Part shown: in pieces, positions 27,543 to 35,425 of the stretch
Layout: each line of letters begins with the position of its first letter
Position numbering within the stretch: the first letter of the stretch is position 1
Source of the DNA: QHXN01 sp032162705
GTDB taxonomy: Bacteria > Acidobacteriota > Blastocatellia > Pyrinomonadales > Pyrinomonadaceae
Assembly: GCA_032162705.1 (NCBI GenBank)
Contig: JAVRON010000070.1
Coordinates: 1-64,000 of the forward strand
Direction of reading: 5' to 3'
Length of the DNA stretch: 64,000 nt
Position numbers and translations under genes: made by a program
The notes under the pieces: generated by a model
Told to the model about the DNA's origin: nothing
The model's input: only the letters and a program-made list of their open reading frames with translations
Database searches by the model: none

Positions 27543-28034
27543 GTGTCTTACAAAATCATAGTCGTTGACGACGAGCCAGCCAACCTCCGCTTGCTTGAGA
27601 GACTTTTCCGCCAGGACTATCAAGTCGTCACGGTCACATCAGGCGAGGAAGCCTTGCTCCTGCTCGACCAACATGACGCGGCATTATTAATTACTGACCA
27701 GCGTATGCCGGGAATGACGGGTGTCGAACTGCTGAAACATACTGCGACGATCAGGCCGCATATGGTTCGCATGATCCTTACTGGTTACACTGACGTTGAT
27801 GCGCTCGTGGAAGCGATTAATAGCGACCTGGTTTACAAGTACGTGACCAAGCCGTGGAACAATGAAGAATTGCGTCTGACGGTCAGCCGTGCGTTGGAGC
27901 ACTACGAGACAACAAAAGCTCGCCACGAGCTTCAGATGACGAACCAGCGTCTCGTCGCGCGCCTGCGGGAGATACAGCAACTCGCCGCTCTCGATGAAAA
28001 TAAGATGGATGAACTGGTGCAACCACGTTCGTGA
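27543..28034 (+). CDS. RpfG-like receiver protein with coiled-coil tail (GTG start)
   Basis: 163 residues: receiver about 1-120 (VDDEPANL, Asp52 in ITDQRMPGMTG, Thr in ILTGYTD, Lys in VTKPWNNEE), then a helical coiled-coil tail. The receiver sequence is very like those of RpfG-type HD-GYP regulators, but the frame ends where the output domain would begin, so it may be a natural truncation acting as an adaptor. GTG 27543 is the only start in this frame; AGGAG lies 11 bases upstream, a longer gap than normal. It is the last gene of the signalling run. An integrase remnant on the other strand begins just at its 3' end, so a mobile-element event could have removed a C-terminal domain. Confidence 0.87.
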   Translation: MSYKIIVVDDEPANLRLLERLFRQDYQVVTVTSGEEALLLLDQHDAALLITDQRMPGMTGVELLKHTATIRPHMVRMILTGYTDVDALVEAINSDLVYKYVTKPWNNEELRLTVSRALEHYETTKARHELQMTNQRLVARLREIQQLAALDENKMDELVQPRS

Positions 28035-28265
28035 GGCATGACGAGACCGCACTGCCCTGGGCTGTGCGAGCGTTAAGCTTGCCCCCCTTTTGACATGAGG
28101 TCATACAGCGATTGAATTTCAAGCGGGCGTATGTCTGACAGACGCTTTTCTCCGATGAACGGGCGCACATAGTTCCTTGAGCAGCCATTCATAGGTTCGG
28201 TTCGCGCGCTCGGTTACGCGCGGACGCGCTGCCGTCTGGAGCCATTTATTAGACCAAACTTGAAA
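28030..28265 (-). pseudogene. Tyrosine-recombinase (phage integrase) remnant
   Basis: Reading on minus from about 28265, one frame gives KWLQTAARPR and RTYEWLLKE. After a frame change at about 28170 the next frame gives YVRPFIGEKRLSDIRPLEIQ and SLYDLMSKGG. After a second shift at about 28080 a third frame gives LNARTAQ. Together this is the SAM-like core-binding domain of a tyrosine integrase (usual pattern: WLL..yV.P.iG...L..I.p..iq..y..L...G.L..RT). The catalytic domain with its R-H-R-Y residues is absent. It is therefore a dead fragment. It lies between the end of the signalling run and the restriction-modification locus, which supports that locus being acquired DNA. Boundaries are approximate. 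No tRNA or attachment repeat was recognised nearby. Confidence 0.7.
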
Positions 28266-28446
28266 CGCTTGCCATATCTGCAACGAAAGCAAACCTTGAG
28301 ACTTTATTAATGGTTCTCTACAATCAGCGTTAAGTTTTACCTGCGAATGCGAAATACCAAAGCCTCCGCCTTTGCCGGAAAGCTGCCGGTGAGTGATAAC
28401 TCCCAACGAAAACAGTTGTGATAAATTCGCGTCCCCCTACTGAATT

Positions 28447-31203
28447 ATGAATCCAAATGAAGCCCTGACAAGAAAACGTCTTATAGACGGGCGCATAGTT
28501 AAATCGGGGTGGAATTTATTTGACCGTAATGAAGTGAGATTTGAAGTTCCTGCGAGCGGCGACGATGACAATTGGTTTGACGGTATTACAGATTACAGCC
28601 TCTATCTGCCAAACGGCGAAATAATCGCCATCGTCGAAGCCAAACGCCAAAGCCGAAGCCCGCAAACTGCTCGTGAGCAAGCCAAACTTTACGCCGAAAG
28701 AATCCAACAGAACCAAAGTTTTCGCCCGTTTGTTTTTCTCTCTAATGGAGTTGAAATTTGGTTTTGGGATACCGAAGAGGAAACACCACGAGAAGTTGCC
28801 GAATTCTTTTCCCGCGAAGATTTAGAGCGAATGCTTTTTATAAAGCAGAATAAACTCGCTCTGGCAGAGGCTTCAATCAATGCCGACATCTCAGGACGTT
28901 TATATCAGCAAGAAGCGATTCGCCGAGTATCAAAAACATTTGATGTTGAAAAGAAGCGTCGCGCTTTGCTAGTGATGGCAACCGGAACTGGTAAAACGCG
29001 GACTTCGATGGGTTTGATTGATCTGTTTCTAAAGACCAATCAAGCGCGCCGCGTTTTGTTTCTCGCCGACCGTGATGCTTTAGTTGACCAGGCGTTAACC
29101 GAGGGTATTAGACAGCATTTGCCGAACGAGCCAAACGACCGGATTTTCACCCACCACATAGACAAGACCAAACGGCTTTACGTTGCGACCCTTCACACTA
29201 TTGGCAGATGTTTTGAGGAATTTAGTCCGGCGTTTTTCGATTTGATTATCTTTGACGAAGCGCATCGTTCGATCTTCAACAAACTCGGCGAAGTGATTCA
29301 GTATTTCGATGCTCGAATGATCGGCTTGACGGCGACGCCAGCCGGTTTCGTTGACCGCGATACGTTTCTGCTTTTTGATTGTCCCGACGGGATTCCGACT
29401 TTTTGCTATCCATATAGCCAGGCCATCGAAGACAAAGTTTTGGTTGACTACAGCCTTTACAAAGCGCAAACCAATTTTCAACGCGCGGGAATTAAAGGCG
29501 TAGATTTAACCGAAGAAGAGCAGAACCTTTTGATTGAACAAGGCATCGACCCGGACGAGATTGATTACACGGGAACGGATATCGAAAGACGGGTCAGCGA
29601 CAAAGACACGCTCCGCAAGCAATGGACGGAGATTTGGGACGTTTGCTTGAAAGACGAATCGGGACAACTACCGGGCAAGACGATTGTTTTTGCGATGACG
29701 CAAGACCACGCCGAAAGACTGATGCTTGCCTTTGAAGAAATGTATCCGCAGTTCAAAGATTTAGTTCGCGTCATCACCTCCGATACCGAACGAGTGCGCG
29801 ACGGTGCCTGGGGCGACGGCTTGATTACTCAATTTAAAAAACACGATATGCCGCGTATAGCCATTTCCGTTGATATGCTCGACACGGGCATTGATGTTCC
29901 CGAAATTGTGAATCTCGTTTTTATGAAGCCGGTGCGTTCACGAATCAAACTTGAGCAGATGATCGGGCGCGGAACGCGCAACAACGAAGCGTGCCGTTTT
30001 CATAGCCGCTTGCCCGACGGTAAGAAAACCGAATTTAAGATAATTGATTTTTGGGAAAACGATTTCAACAAAAAAGCTGAAGAGACGAATAAGCAAACCG
30101 TTCCCGTTCTGGTAACTGTCTTTAACACGCGGCTCAACGTCGCAAGGCTTTATCTCAAGAAACAGGATTCGGAAGATTTTCGCGCGACGATTGCCGATTT
30201 GCGCGAAATGGTCAATCGCATTCCGCAGGATTCTTTTCAAGTGAAAAAGATTCTGCCGCAGATTTCGCAGGCTTGGGAAGATTCCTACTGGCAGTTTTGG
30301 AGTCAGAACAAGCTTGATTTCCTGCGTTTGAAAATCTCGCCGCTCCTGCGTTTTGTGCCGAATGTTGATGTTCAAGCCGAGACGTTTACGAGTAAGATCG
30401 AGCGTCTGAAATATCAGATTTTGACCAACAAGGTTGCGGAAAGCACGATTGAGTCAATCAATGAAGATGTCAGCCGCTTACCCGATTTCGTCTTGGATAA
30501 ACCTTTTTGCCGGGAGTCCGCCGAAGCTTGTATGTCCGGTCAGATTCGCAGCGCGAGCTTGCAACAATTAAATGCAGTCATTCGCAATCTCGCGCCTGAA
30601 ATGAAAAACCGGCGCGATAAGGAAAATCTTTTTATCACCCTTGATTTGCCCGACTTCATCGCCACACGCGGATACATCACTTTGAGCGAAGGCGGCGAAC
30701 GTATTTTCGTCGAGCAGTACCGCGAGCGCGTCGAGCAAAAAGTAAACTCGTTAGTCGAAAATCATCCGACGGTTTTAGCCATTCGACGCGGCGAAGCGGT
30801 AACGGATGAACAGCTCATTGCGCTCGAAAAAGTTCTGCGTCAAACTTTGAGCGCGGCTGATGTGCAACTGACAAAAGACAATATCCGTAAGGCTTATGGC
30901 TTTCGCGTGAACAGTTTTCTCGGCTTCATCCGTCATCTGCTCGAACTCGAATCCTTGCCGAATTACGAAACCATCGTCGCCCGCAAGTTTGAAGAGTTTT
31001 CCGCGCAGCATAATTATACGGACGAGCAATTAACTTTCCTGCGTGCGCTGCAAAGCGAGTTTTTACGCAAAAACAAACTTGAGCTGGCTGACCTTTACGA
31101 TTCAAACGCGATCAGACGTTTTGGCAATAATGCGGTTGACCGGCTTTTTACCGAAAGCGACAAAGCAAAGATTTTGCAATTTACACAGAAGATCACCGCC
31201 TAA
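28447..31203 (+). CDS. hsdR: Type I restriction enzyme, R (motor/nuclease) subunit
   Basis: 918 residues. The N-terminal nuclease domain shows the PD-(D/E)xK pattern ending in VEAKRQS (Glu64, Lys66). The SF2 helicase motor has Walker A MATGTGKT (to Thr184), DEAH in FDEAHRS (from Asp270), GLTATP, and the late motif QMIGRGTRN. The C-terminal helical region should contact HsdM and HsdS. The complex translocates DNA and cuts far from its unmethylated bipartite site. The length is near the EcoKI-like norm. Codon use is visibly more AT-rich than in the signalling genes. Order is hsdR, RAYT remnant, hsdM, hsdS, all on plus. The stop is followed within four bases by the first REP-like repeat. No clear ribosome-binding site precedes the ATG. 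It appears intact. Confidence 0.95.
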   Translation: MNPNEALTRKRLIDGRIVKSGWNLFDRNEVRFEVPASGDDDNWFDGITDYSLYLPNGEIIAIVEAKRQSRSPQTAREQAKLYAERIQQNQSFRPFVFLSNGVEIWFWDTEEETPREVAEFFSREDLERMLFIKQNKLALAEASINADISGRLYQQEAIRRVSKTFDVEKKRRALLVMATGTGKTRTSMGLIDLFLKTNQARRVLFLADRDALVDQALTEGIRQHLPNEPNDRIFTHHIDKTKRLYVATLHTIGRCFEEFSPAFFDLIIFDEAHRSIFNKLGEVIQYFDARMIGLTATPAGFVDRDTFLLFDCPDGIPTFCYPYSQAIEDKVLVDYSLYKAQTNFQRAGIKGVDLTEEEQNLLIEQGIDPDEIDYTGTDIERRVSDKDTLRKQWTEIWDVCLKDESGQLPGKTIVFAMTQDHAERLMLAFEEMYPQFKDLVRVITSDTERVRDGAWGDGLITQFKKHDMPRIAISVDMLDTGIDVPEIVNLVFMKPVRSRIKLEQMIGRGTRNNEACRFHSRLPDGKKTEFKIIDFWENDFNKKAEETNKQTVPVLVTVFNTRLNVARLYLKKQDSEDFRATIADLREMVNRIPQDSFQVKKILPQISQAWEDSYWQFWSQNKLDFLRLKISPLLRFVPNVDVQAETFTSKIERLKYQILTNKVAESTIESINEDVSRLPDFVLDKPFCRESAEACMSGQIRSASLQQLNAVIRNLAPEMKNRRDKENLFITLDLPDFIATRGYITLSEGGERIFVEQYRERVEQKVNSLVENHPTVLAIRRGEAVTDEQLIALEKVLRQTLSAADVQLTKDNIRKAYGFRVNSFLGFIRHLLELESLPNYETIVARKFEEFSAQHNYTDEQLTFLRALQSEFLRKNKLELADLYDSNAIRRFGNNAVDRLFTESDKAKILQFTQKITA

Positions 31204-31207
31204 CAAA

Positions 31208-31404
31208 GGCGGAAACGCGACCGTGAGGGAGCGTGTCAGAACACATTCGCTAACGGTCATGTTTCTGCTTAATATAGACACACTCTCGTGTTTCCGCCTA
31301 ATGTAGACACGCTCCCTAACGGTCGTGTTTCCGCCTAATGTAGACACGCTCCCTGACGGTCGCGTTTCTGCCTAACATGCTCCCTGACGGTCGCGTTTCC
31401 GCTT
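31208..31404. repeat. REP-like repeat array (six copies) between hsdR and RAYT
   Basis: One copy in forward orientation (31208-31237, GGCGGAAACGCGACCGTGAG then GGAGCGTGTC) is followed by five reverse-orientation copies near 31241-31269 (diverged), 31277-31299 (shortened), 31306-31336, 31343-31373 and 31376-31404. Each full copy holds an imperfect hairpin of the form ACGC-TC-CC-TGAC-GG-TC-GCGT. Copies at 31303 and 31340 are preceded by GTAG, the foot tetranucleotide typical of REP sequences recognised by RAYTs. Units are about 30 bases with only a few bases between them, so this is not a CRISPR. The last copy abuts the RAYT start codon. Confidence 0.85.
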
Positions 31405-31929
31405 ATGAGAGACGAAGAGTGGGATGACAATGTTTTTCCGATGGCTTATTTGGTGACGTTTCGCTGTTACGGCAGTTGGCTTCACGGCGACGAGCGAGGC
31501 TCGGTTGACGTTCACGGCAAAAACATTTTCGGCACGCCCGACATTGCTTCAAACCCGAAACTGAAAGGGTTGATGCAGAAGGAATTGAAAAATTCGCCGT
31601 TTTTGCTCGATCAAAAGCAACGTCGCGTGGTTGAAGAATCAATCCGCGAGGTTTGCCGGCATCGCGGCTACACTTTGCAAGCCGTGAATGCGAGAAGTAA
31701 TCACGTCCACGCGGTTGTCTCTGCACAGTCGAAACCTGAATTGATAATTAACGCTTTCAAAGCATATGCGACAAGGAAACTGCGCGAGATGAATTTGTTG
31801 CCGCCGGAAATTAGTCCGTGATCACGCGGCCAAAGCCGTCGTTATTTATGGAAGCCTCGTCACGTCGCTCTAGCTGTCGAATATGTGCTTTACGCGCAGG
31901 GCGACGTACTGTTTGAACTTGAAGATTAA
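31405..31929 (+). pseudogene. REP-associated tyrosine transposase (RAYT, IS200-like) with in-frame TGA
   Basis: Related to Y1/HUH transposases. The first open part (138 codons) has VTFRCYGSWLHGDERGS, the HUH pair in SNHVHAVV (His100, His102) and a candidate catalytic Tyr121 in FKAYATRKL. Codon 139 is TGA (31819-31821), where the pattern PPEISPW calls for Trp. The same frame then continues as SRGQSRRYLWKPRHVALAVE and YVLYAQGD to a TAA at 31927, giving 174 residues if the TGA is read as Trp, the usual family length. So a single TGG to TGA change interrupts an otherwise whole gene; read-through cannot be excluded. The CDS fits exactly between inverted REP copies: the ATG directly follows one, and the TAA is one base before another. 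No ribosome-binding site is visible. Confidence 0.85.
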
Positions 31930-31930
31930 C

Positions 31931-31963
31931 GGCAGAAACGCGACCGTGAGGGAGCGTGTCTAC
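31931..31963. repeat. REP-like repeat, forward copy, directly after RAYT
   Basis: GGCAGAAACGCGACCGTGAG then GGAGCGTGTC (31931-31960), running into CTAC (31960-31963), which is GTAG on the other strand. It is inverted relative to the copy that abuts the RAYT start, so the gene is bracketed by facing repeats. This fits a RAYT-plus-REP unit. Confidence 0.85.
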
Positions 31964-32032
31964 AGTAAACTAGAGAGCCTCTGAATTATGATGGACACAC
32001 TATTATCAGAGACACACCGACACACTATGATA

Positions 32033-32104
32033 ATAGACACGCTCGCTGACGCTCGCGTTTCTGCCTTTTGCATATAACGCTCGCGTTTCTGCCTTTTGCA
32101 TATG
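32033..32104. repeat. REP-like reverse copy plus 28-base tandem duplication before hsdM
   Basis: A reverse REP copy with ATAG in place of GTAG spans 32033-32066 (GACACGCTCGCTGACGCTCG, then CGTTTCTGCC). Its 3' part lies in a perfect 28-base tandem repeat, ACGCTCGCGTTTCTGCCTTT then TGCATAT, at 32049-32076 and 32077-32104. The second unit ends in the hsdM ATG, so the duplication supplies the immediate translation-start context and leaves no Shine-Dalgarno sequence. Confidence 0.8.
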
Positions 32105-33838
32105 CTGACAGATTCAAAACTGCGTTCACAGGTAAATGCCATCTGGAACAAACTGCATTCCGGCGGTTTGCCGAATCCGCTCGACTCCATCGAACAGCTT
32201 TCTTACTTGCTATTCCTAAAACGCATTGACGACGAAGAGAAGCAGCGCGAGCAAAATGCGCGGCTTCGCGGGCAGGAGTTCGAGTCGCTGTTTGCCGACA
32301 AGGAATTGCGTTGGGGTCATTGGACAAACCTTCCGGCGGTGGAAGCCTTAAAGCACGTTAAGGAGAAAGTTTTCCCCGCGCTGAAGATGATCGGCAGCGG
32401 CGAAAGCTCGTTTGCGATTCAGATGGAGAACGCCGAGTTCAAAATCAACAGGGCCAACCTGCTCGTCGAGGTCTGCAAGGCGATTGATGAGATGCACATC
32501 TCGCAATATAACCACGACGTGCAGGGCGACCTTTATGAATACCTGCTTGGTTATCTGAACATCGCCGGACGCAACGGGCAGTTTCGCACGCCGCGCCACA
32601 TTATTCGGATGATGGTGCAGATGGTTGACCCGAAAGTTAATGAAAGAATCTGCGATCCGGCTGCCGGGACGTGCGGCTTTCTGGTCAACGCTTATCAATA
32701 CATTCTCGAAAAAAATACGAGCGAGGGAATTCTCACTTACGACGCAGAAGGATTGCCGCACAATCTCGCGGGCGACCTGCTTGATGAGCGAAGCGAAAAG
32801 TTTTTGCAAACTGAAGCCCTGACCGGATTTGATAGCGATGCGGGAATGACGATGCTTCGGATCGGTTCGATGAACCTGATGCTGCACGGCATCAAGCACC
32901 CGCGATTTTTCTACAACGACACGCTCTCGAAAACCTACACGGAAGAGCGCCGTTATGATGTCGTGCTGGCAAATCCGCCGTTCAAAGGCGCGATGGATTC
33001 GTCTTCAATCGGCGAAGACTTGCCCGCGAACGTCAAGAAAACCGAGATTCTTTTTCAGCATCTTTTTCTGCGGATTTTGGAAATGGGTGGGCGCTGCGGC
33101 GTGATTGTGCCGGACGGCGTTTTGTTCGGCTCGTCGAACGCGCACGTCTCGGTGCGGAAGAAGTTGATTGACGAGAACCGGCTCGAAGCCGTCGTTTCGA
33201 TGCCGTCGGGAGTTTTCAAACCTTACGCCGGAGTTTCGACCGCCGTTTTGATTTTCACCAAAGGCGGCGCGACCGACCGGGTTTGGTTTTACGATATGCA
33301 GGCGGACGGTCTTTCGCTCGACGACAAACGGCAAAGAGTAGCCGACAACGATATACCAGACATTCTCGCGTGTTGGAACAATCGGAAGAATGAAAAGTTT
33401 TACGCTGACCGCATCAATCGTCTGAGTCTTTTGAAGGAAACGGTTGCGCCGTTGAAGGCCGAGAGATTGACGCTCGAACGCGACATCAACCGTTTGATGT
33501 TTGAAAGCGTGATTGCCGCGTCCGAGGACGAAACGGCGCGCATCGCGCTCGAAACCGAAGAGCAAAAACTGGCCGAGCTAAACGAGAGAATCGCGCCGAT
33601 TCAAAAAGAGATCGACCAACTCGGCAATCAGTTCTGGGTTGATAAAAAGCAGATTCAGGCGAACAAATACGACCTTTCCGCCAGCCGTTACCGGCACATC
33701 GAAGCGGACGAAACGTTTTACGAAGAGCCGAATGTGACGCTCGAAAGATTGATGGAGTTGGAAGACGTAACCAAAGACGAAGCCGAAACTTTGTTTCAAA
33801 CAATAAATTCACTCACTTGGCGGAAACACGACCGTTAG
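32102..33838 (+). CDS. hsdM: Type I modification methyltransferase, M subunit
   Basis: 578 residues. N-terminal helical HsdM domain, then the N6-adenine methyltransferase core with motif I DPAAGTCGFL (from Asp185) and motif IV NPPF (291-294), and a C-terminal helical region for HsdS binding. It methylates adenine in the site chosen by HsdS and is needed for both protection and restriction. ATG 32102 fits the family start (MLTDSKLRSQVNAIWN); the frame reaches TTG 32096 inside a repeat. No ribosome-binding site is visible because a repeat unit ends at the ATG. The last residues WRKHDR and the stop are encoded inside a REP-like repeat, so repeat insertion has replaced the original C-terminal end. 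All catalytic motifs are intact. Confidence 0.95.
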   Translation: MLTDSKLRSQVNAIWNKLHSGGLPNPLDSIEQLSYLLFLKRIDDEEKQREQNARLRGQEFESLFADKELRWGHWTNLPAVEALKHVKEKVFPALKMIGSGESSFAIQMENAEFKINRANLLVEVCKAIDEMHISQYNHDVQGDLYEYLLGYLNIAGRNGQFRTPRHIIRMMVQMVDPKVNERICDPAAGTCGFLVNAYQYILEKNTSEGILTYDAEGLPHNLAGDLLDERSEKFLQTEALTGFDSDAGMTMLRIGSMNLMLHGIKHPRFFYNDTLSKTYTEERRYDVVLANPPFKGAMDSSSIGEDLPANVKKTEILFQHLFLRILEMGGRCGVIVPDGVLFGSSNAHVSVRKKLIDENRLEAVVSMPSGVFKPYAGVSTAVLIFTKGGATDRVWFYDMQADGLSLDDKRQRVADNDIPDILACWNNRKNEKFYADRINRLSLLKETVAPLKAERLTLERDINRLMFESVIAASEDETARIALETEEQKLAELNERIAPIQKEIDQLGNQFWVDKKQIQANKYDLSASRYRHIEADETFYEEPNVTLERLMELEDVTKDEAETLFQTINSLTWRKHDR

Positions 33839-33892
33839 GGAGTGTGTGAGCGCTCATTATTTGACACACTCCCTAACGGTCGTGTTTCCGCC
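33819..33892. repeat. Facing REP pair forming a perfect 29-bp hairpin between hsdM and hsdS
   Basis: Left arm 33819-33847 begins GGCGGAAACACGACCGTTAG; right arm 33864-33892 is its exact reverse complement; the loop is 16 bases. The left arm contains the hsdM stop codon. Compared with other copies, two bases of the inner hairpin have changed together (ACGC/GCGT to ACAC/GTGT), keeping the pairing. It would form a strong RNA hairpin in an hsdMS transcript and may set hsdS levels or act as a processing or attenuation site. Confidence 0.9.
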
Positions 33893-33981
33893 TTGAATGT
33901 TTGCTTACGTCACACAACAAGGCCGTGAACCCGCAACCTGAATAATAAAATCTCCGTCGAATTTTTGGCGCGCTTGGAAGA

Positions 33982-35115
33982 ATGAAAACAGTCGCTTTAT
34001 CTAAAGTTGCCAAAATAAATATGGGGCAAAGTCCGCTGTCCGAGTCATACAACAAAATTGGTGACGGACTTCCGTTTTTTCAAGGGAAAACTGATTTTGG
34101 AGATATGTATCCAAAAATCAGAGTCTTTTGCACCTCACCTAACAAAATCGCCGAAGCCGATGACATCTTGCTTTCAGTTCGCGCGCCTGTTGGCTCAATC
34201 AATATTTGCAAAACAAAATCTTGCATCGGGCGCGGACTAGCTGCCATTCGCGCAAAGTCAGAGATTGAACAGAAATATCTTTATCACTTTCTAAACTTCT
34301 ATGAGCCGCAACTTGCACAAATTGGCAAAGGCTCGACCTTTGAAGCAGTCAATCGTGAAGATGTTGAGAACATCCAAATTCCGCTTCCAAACCCCGACGA
34401 ACAAAAGCGGATTGCCGCGATTCTAGACAAGGCTGACCGTCTGCGTCGCCAACGCCGTTACGCCCAAACTCTTTCTGATTCTTTTCTCCAATCCGTCTTT
34501 ATCAAAATGTTCGGCGATATTTTTAAGAATGAAAAGGATTTTGAAATTGGTGGATTAGGGCAAAAAGTTTCTTTTATGACAAGCGGCTCAAGAGGTTGGG
34601 CAGAACATTACACAACCAAAGGCGACTTGTTTTTGCGGATTCAAAATGTCAACAAAGGTGAACTGTTACTTGATGACATCGCTTTTGTTCAAGCGCCTGA
34701 CACAGCAGAGGCTAAAAGAACCAAAGTTAAAGAAGGCGATGTTTTATTAACCATCACAGCCGCATTAGGAAGAAGCGCGGTAATTCCGAAGAATCTGCCG
34801 ACAGCATACATAAATCAGCATATTGCTTTGCTTCGAGTCAAAGAACTCGATCCGACATTTGTTTCTCACTTCATAACGTCAAAAAGCGGACAAATTCAAA
34901 TTCAAATGCTTGACCGTGAAGGCGTGAAATCTGGATTAAATTTTGATGACATCAAAGGAATAAAAATCTTATTGCCGCCGCTTCCGTTACAAGAAAATTT
35001 CGCCACCATCGTCCAAAAGTTTGAGCGCGTCCGTCGCCAGCAGCGCGAAGCCACGCGGCAGGCCGAACATCTTTTTCAAACACTGCTCCATCGCGCCTTT
35101 CGCGGCGAGCTGTGA
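33982..35115 (+). CDS. hsdS: Type I restriction-modification specificity subunit
   Basis: 377 residues with the duplicated HsdS layout: target-recognition domain 1 about 1-135, a central conserved coiled coil about 138-175 (PDEQKRIAAILDKADRLRRQ), target-recognition domain 2 about 190-335, and a C-terminal coiled coil (LPLQENFATIVQKFERVRRQ) ending HRAFRGEL. It determines the bipartite recognition sequence and bridges two HsdM. The first domain is AT-rich in codon use, as is usual for these fast-evolving domains. GGAAG lies very near the ATG. The gene is separated from hsdM by the 29-bp hairpin. No second hsdS or invertase was found, so no phase-variable shuffling system is evident. The recognition sequence cannot be predicted. 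Confidence 0.94.
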   Translation: MKTVALSKVAKINMGQSPLSESYNKIGDGLPFFQGKTDFGDMYPKIRVFCTSPNKIAEADDILLSVRAPVGSINICKTKSCIGRGLAAIRAKSEIEQKYLYHFLNFYEPQLAQIGKGSTFEAVNREDVENIQIPLPNPDEQKRIAAILDKADRLRRQRRYAQTLSDSFLQSVFIKMFGDIFKNEKDFEIGGLGQKVSFMTSGSRGWAEHYTTKGDLFLRIQNVNKGELLLDDIAFVQAPDTAEAKRTKVKEGDVLLTITAALGRSAVIPKNLPTAYINQHIALLRVKELDPTFVSHFITSKSGQIQIQMLDREGVKSGLNFDDIKGIKILLPPLPLQENFATIVQKFERVRRQQREATRQAEHLFQTLLHRAFRGEL

Positions 35116-35425
35116 AAATTGAAATGATAGATGACCGCTTGCTGGACTCTTTCAGATAACTGGAGATCATCGCCGCCGACATCAGAAGATGTACGTAGCG
35201 CAAGAGTTCGCTCTGCTTGTACGGGAGGGCGGGATTGAACTCGACGATTCGTCTCAGGGCTTGAAAGAAAACTCCCGGATGAAGTGAAGCTTGCCCGGTT
35301 CGACCCAACCAAACCGGATGACCGCTTCAATCGAGACAAAGTTTCAAAGCCTGGCGGCATTTCATTTGCTTGTGAGTTTCATGGGGCGCGAGAAACCCGG
35401 ATAAACGTAAAAGGGTTATGTCTTT
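35116..35425. other. Intergenic region after hsdS
   Basis: About 310 bases. On minus one frame reads ALRRIVEFNPALPYKQSELL then RYVHLLMSAAMISSYLKES, and on plus a 32-codon ORF starts at 35189; neither is recognised, so both are left uncalled. GGTTCGACCC at about 35298 resembles a tRNA T-arm, but no acceptor or anticodon arm fits. This may be the right edge of the acquired segment. Confidence 0.3.

Noticed and set aside
31208..31404. Closely spaced ~30-base repeats that could be a CRISPR array
   Set aside because: Gaps between units are only a few bases, units occur in both orientations and diverge, and there are no cas genes. REP-like hairpins next to a RAYT explain them better.
31819..31821. 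In-frame TGA as a selenocysteine codon
   Set aside because: The position corresponds to Trp in the PPEISPW pattern, no SECIS-like stem is evident, and transposases of this class are not selenoproteins.
35290..35310. tRNA T-arm-like GGTTCGACCC as a tRNA or attachment site
   Set aside because: No acceptor, anticodon or D arm could be fitted around it, and no matching copy was seen near the integrase remnant.
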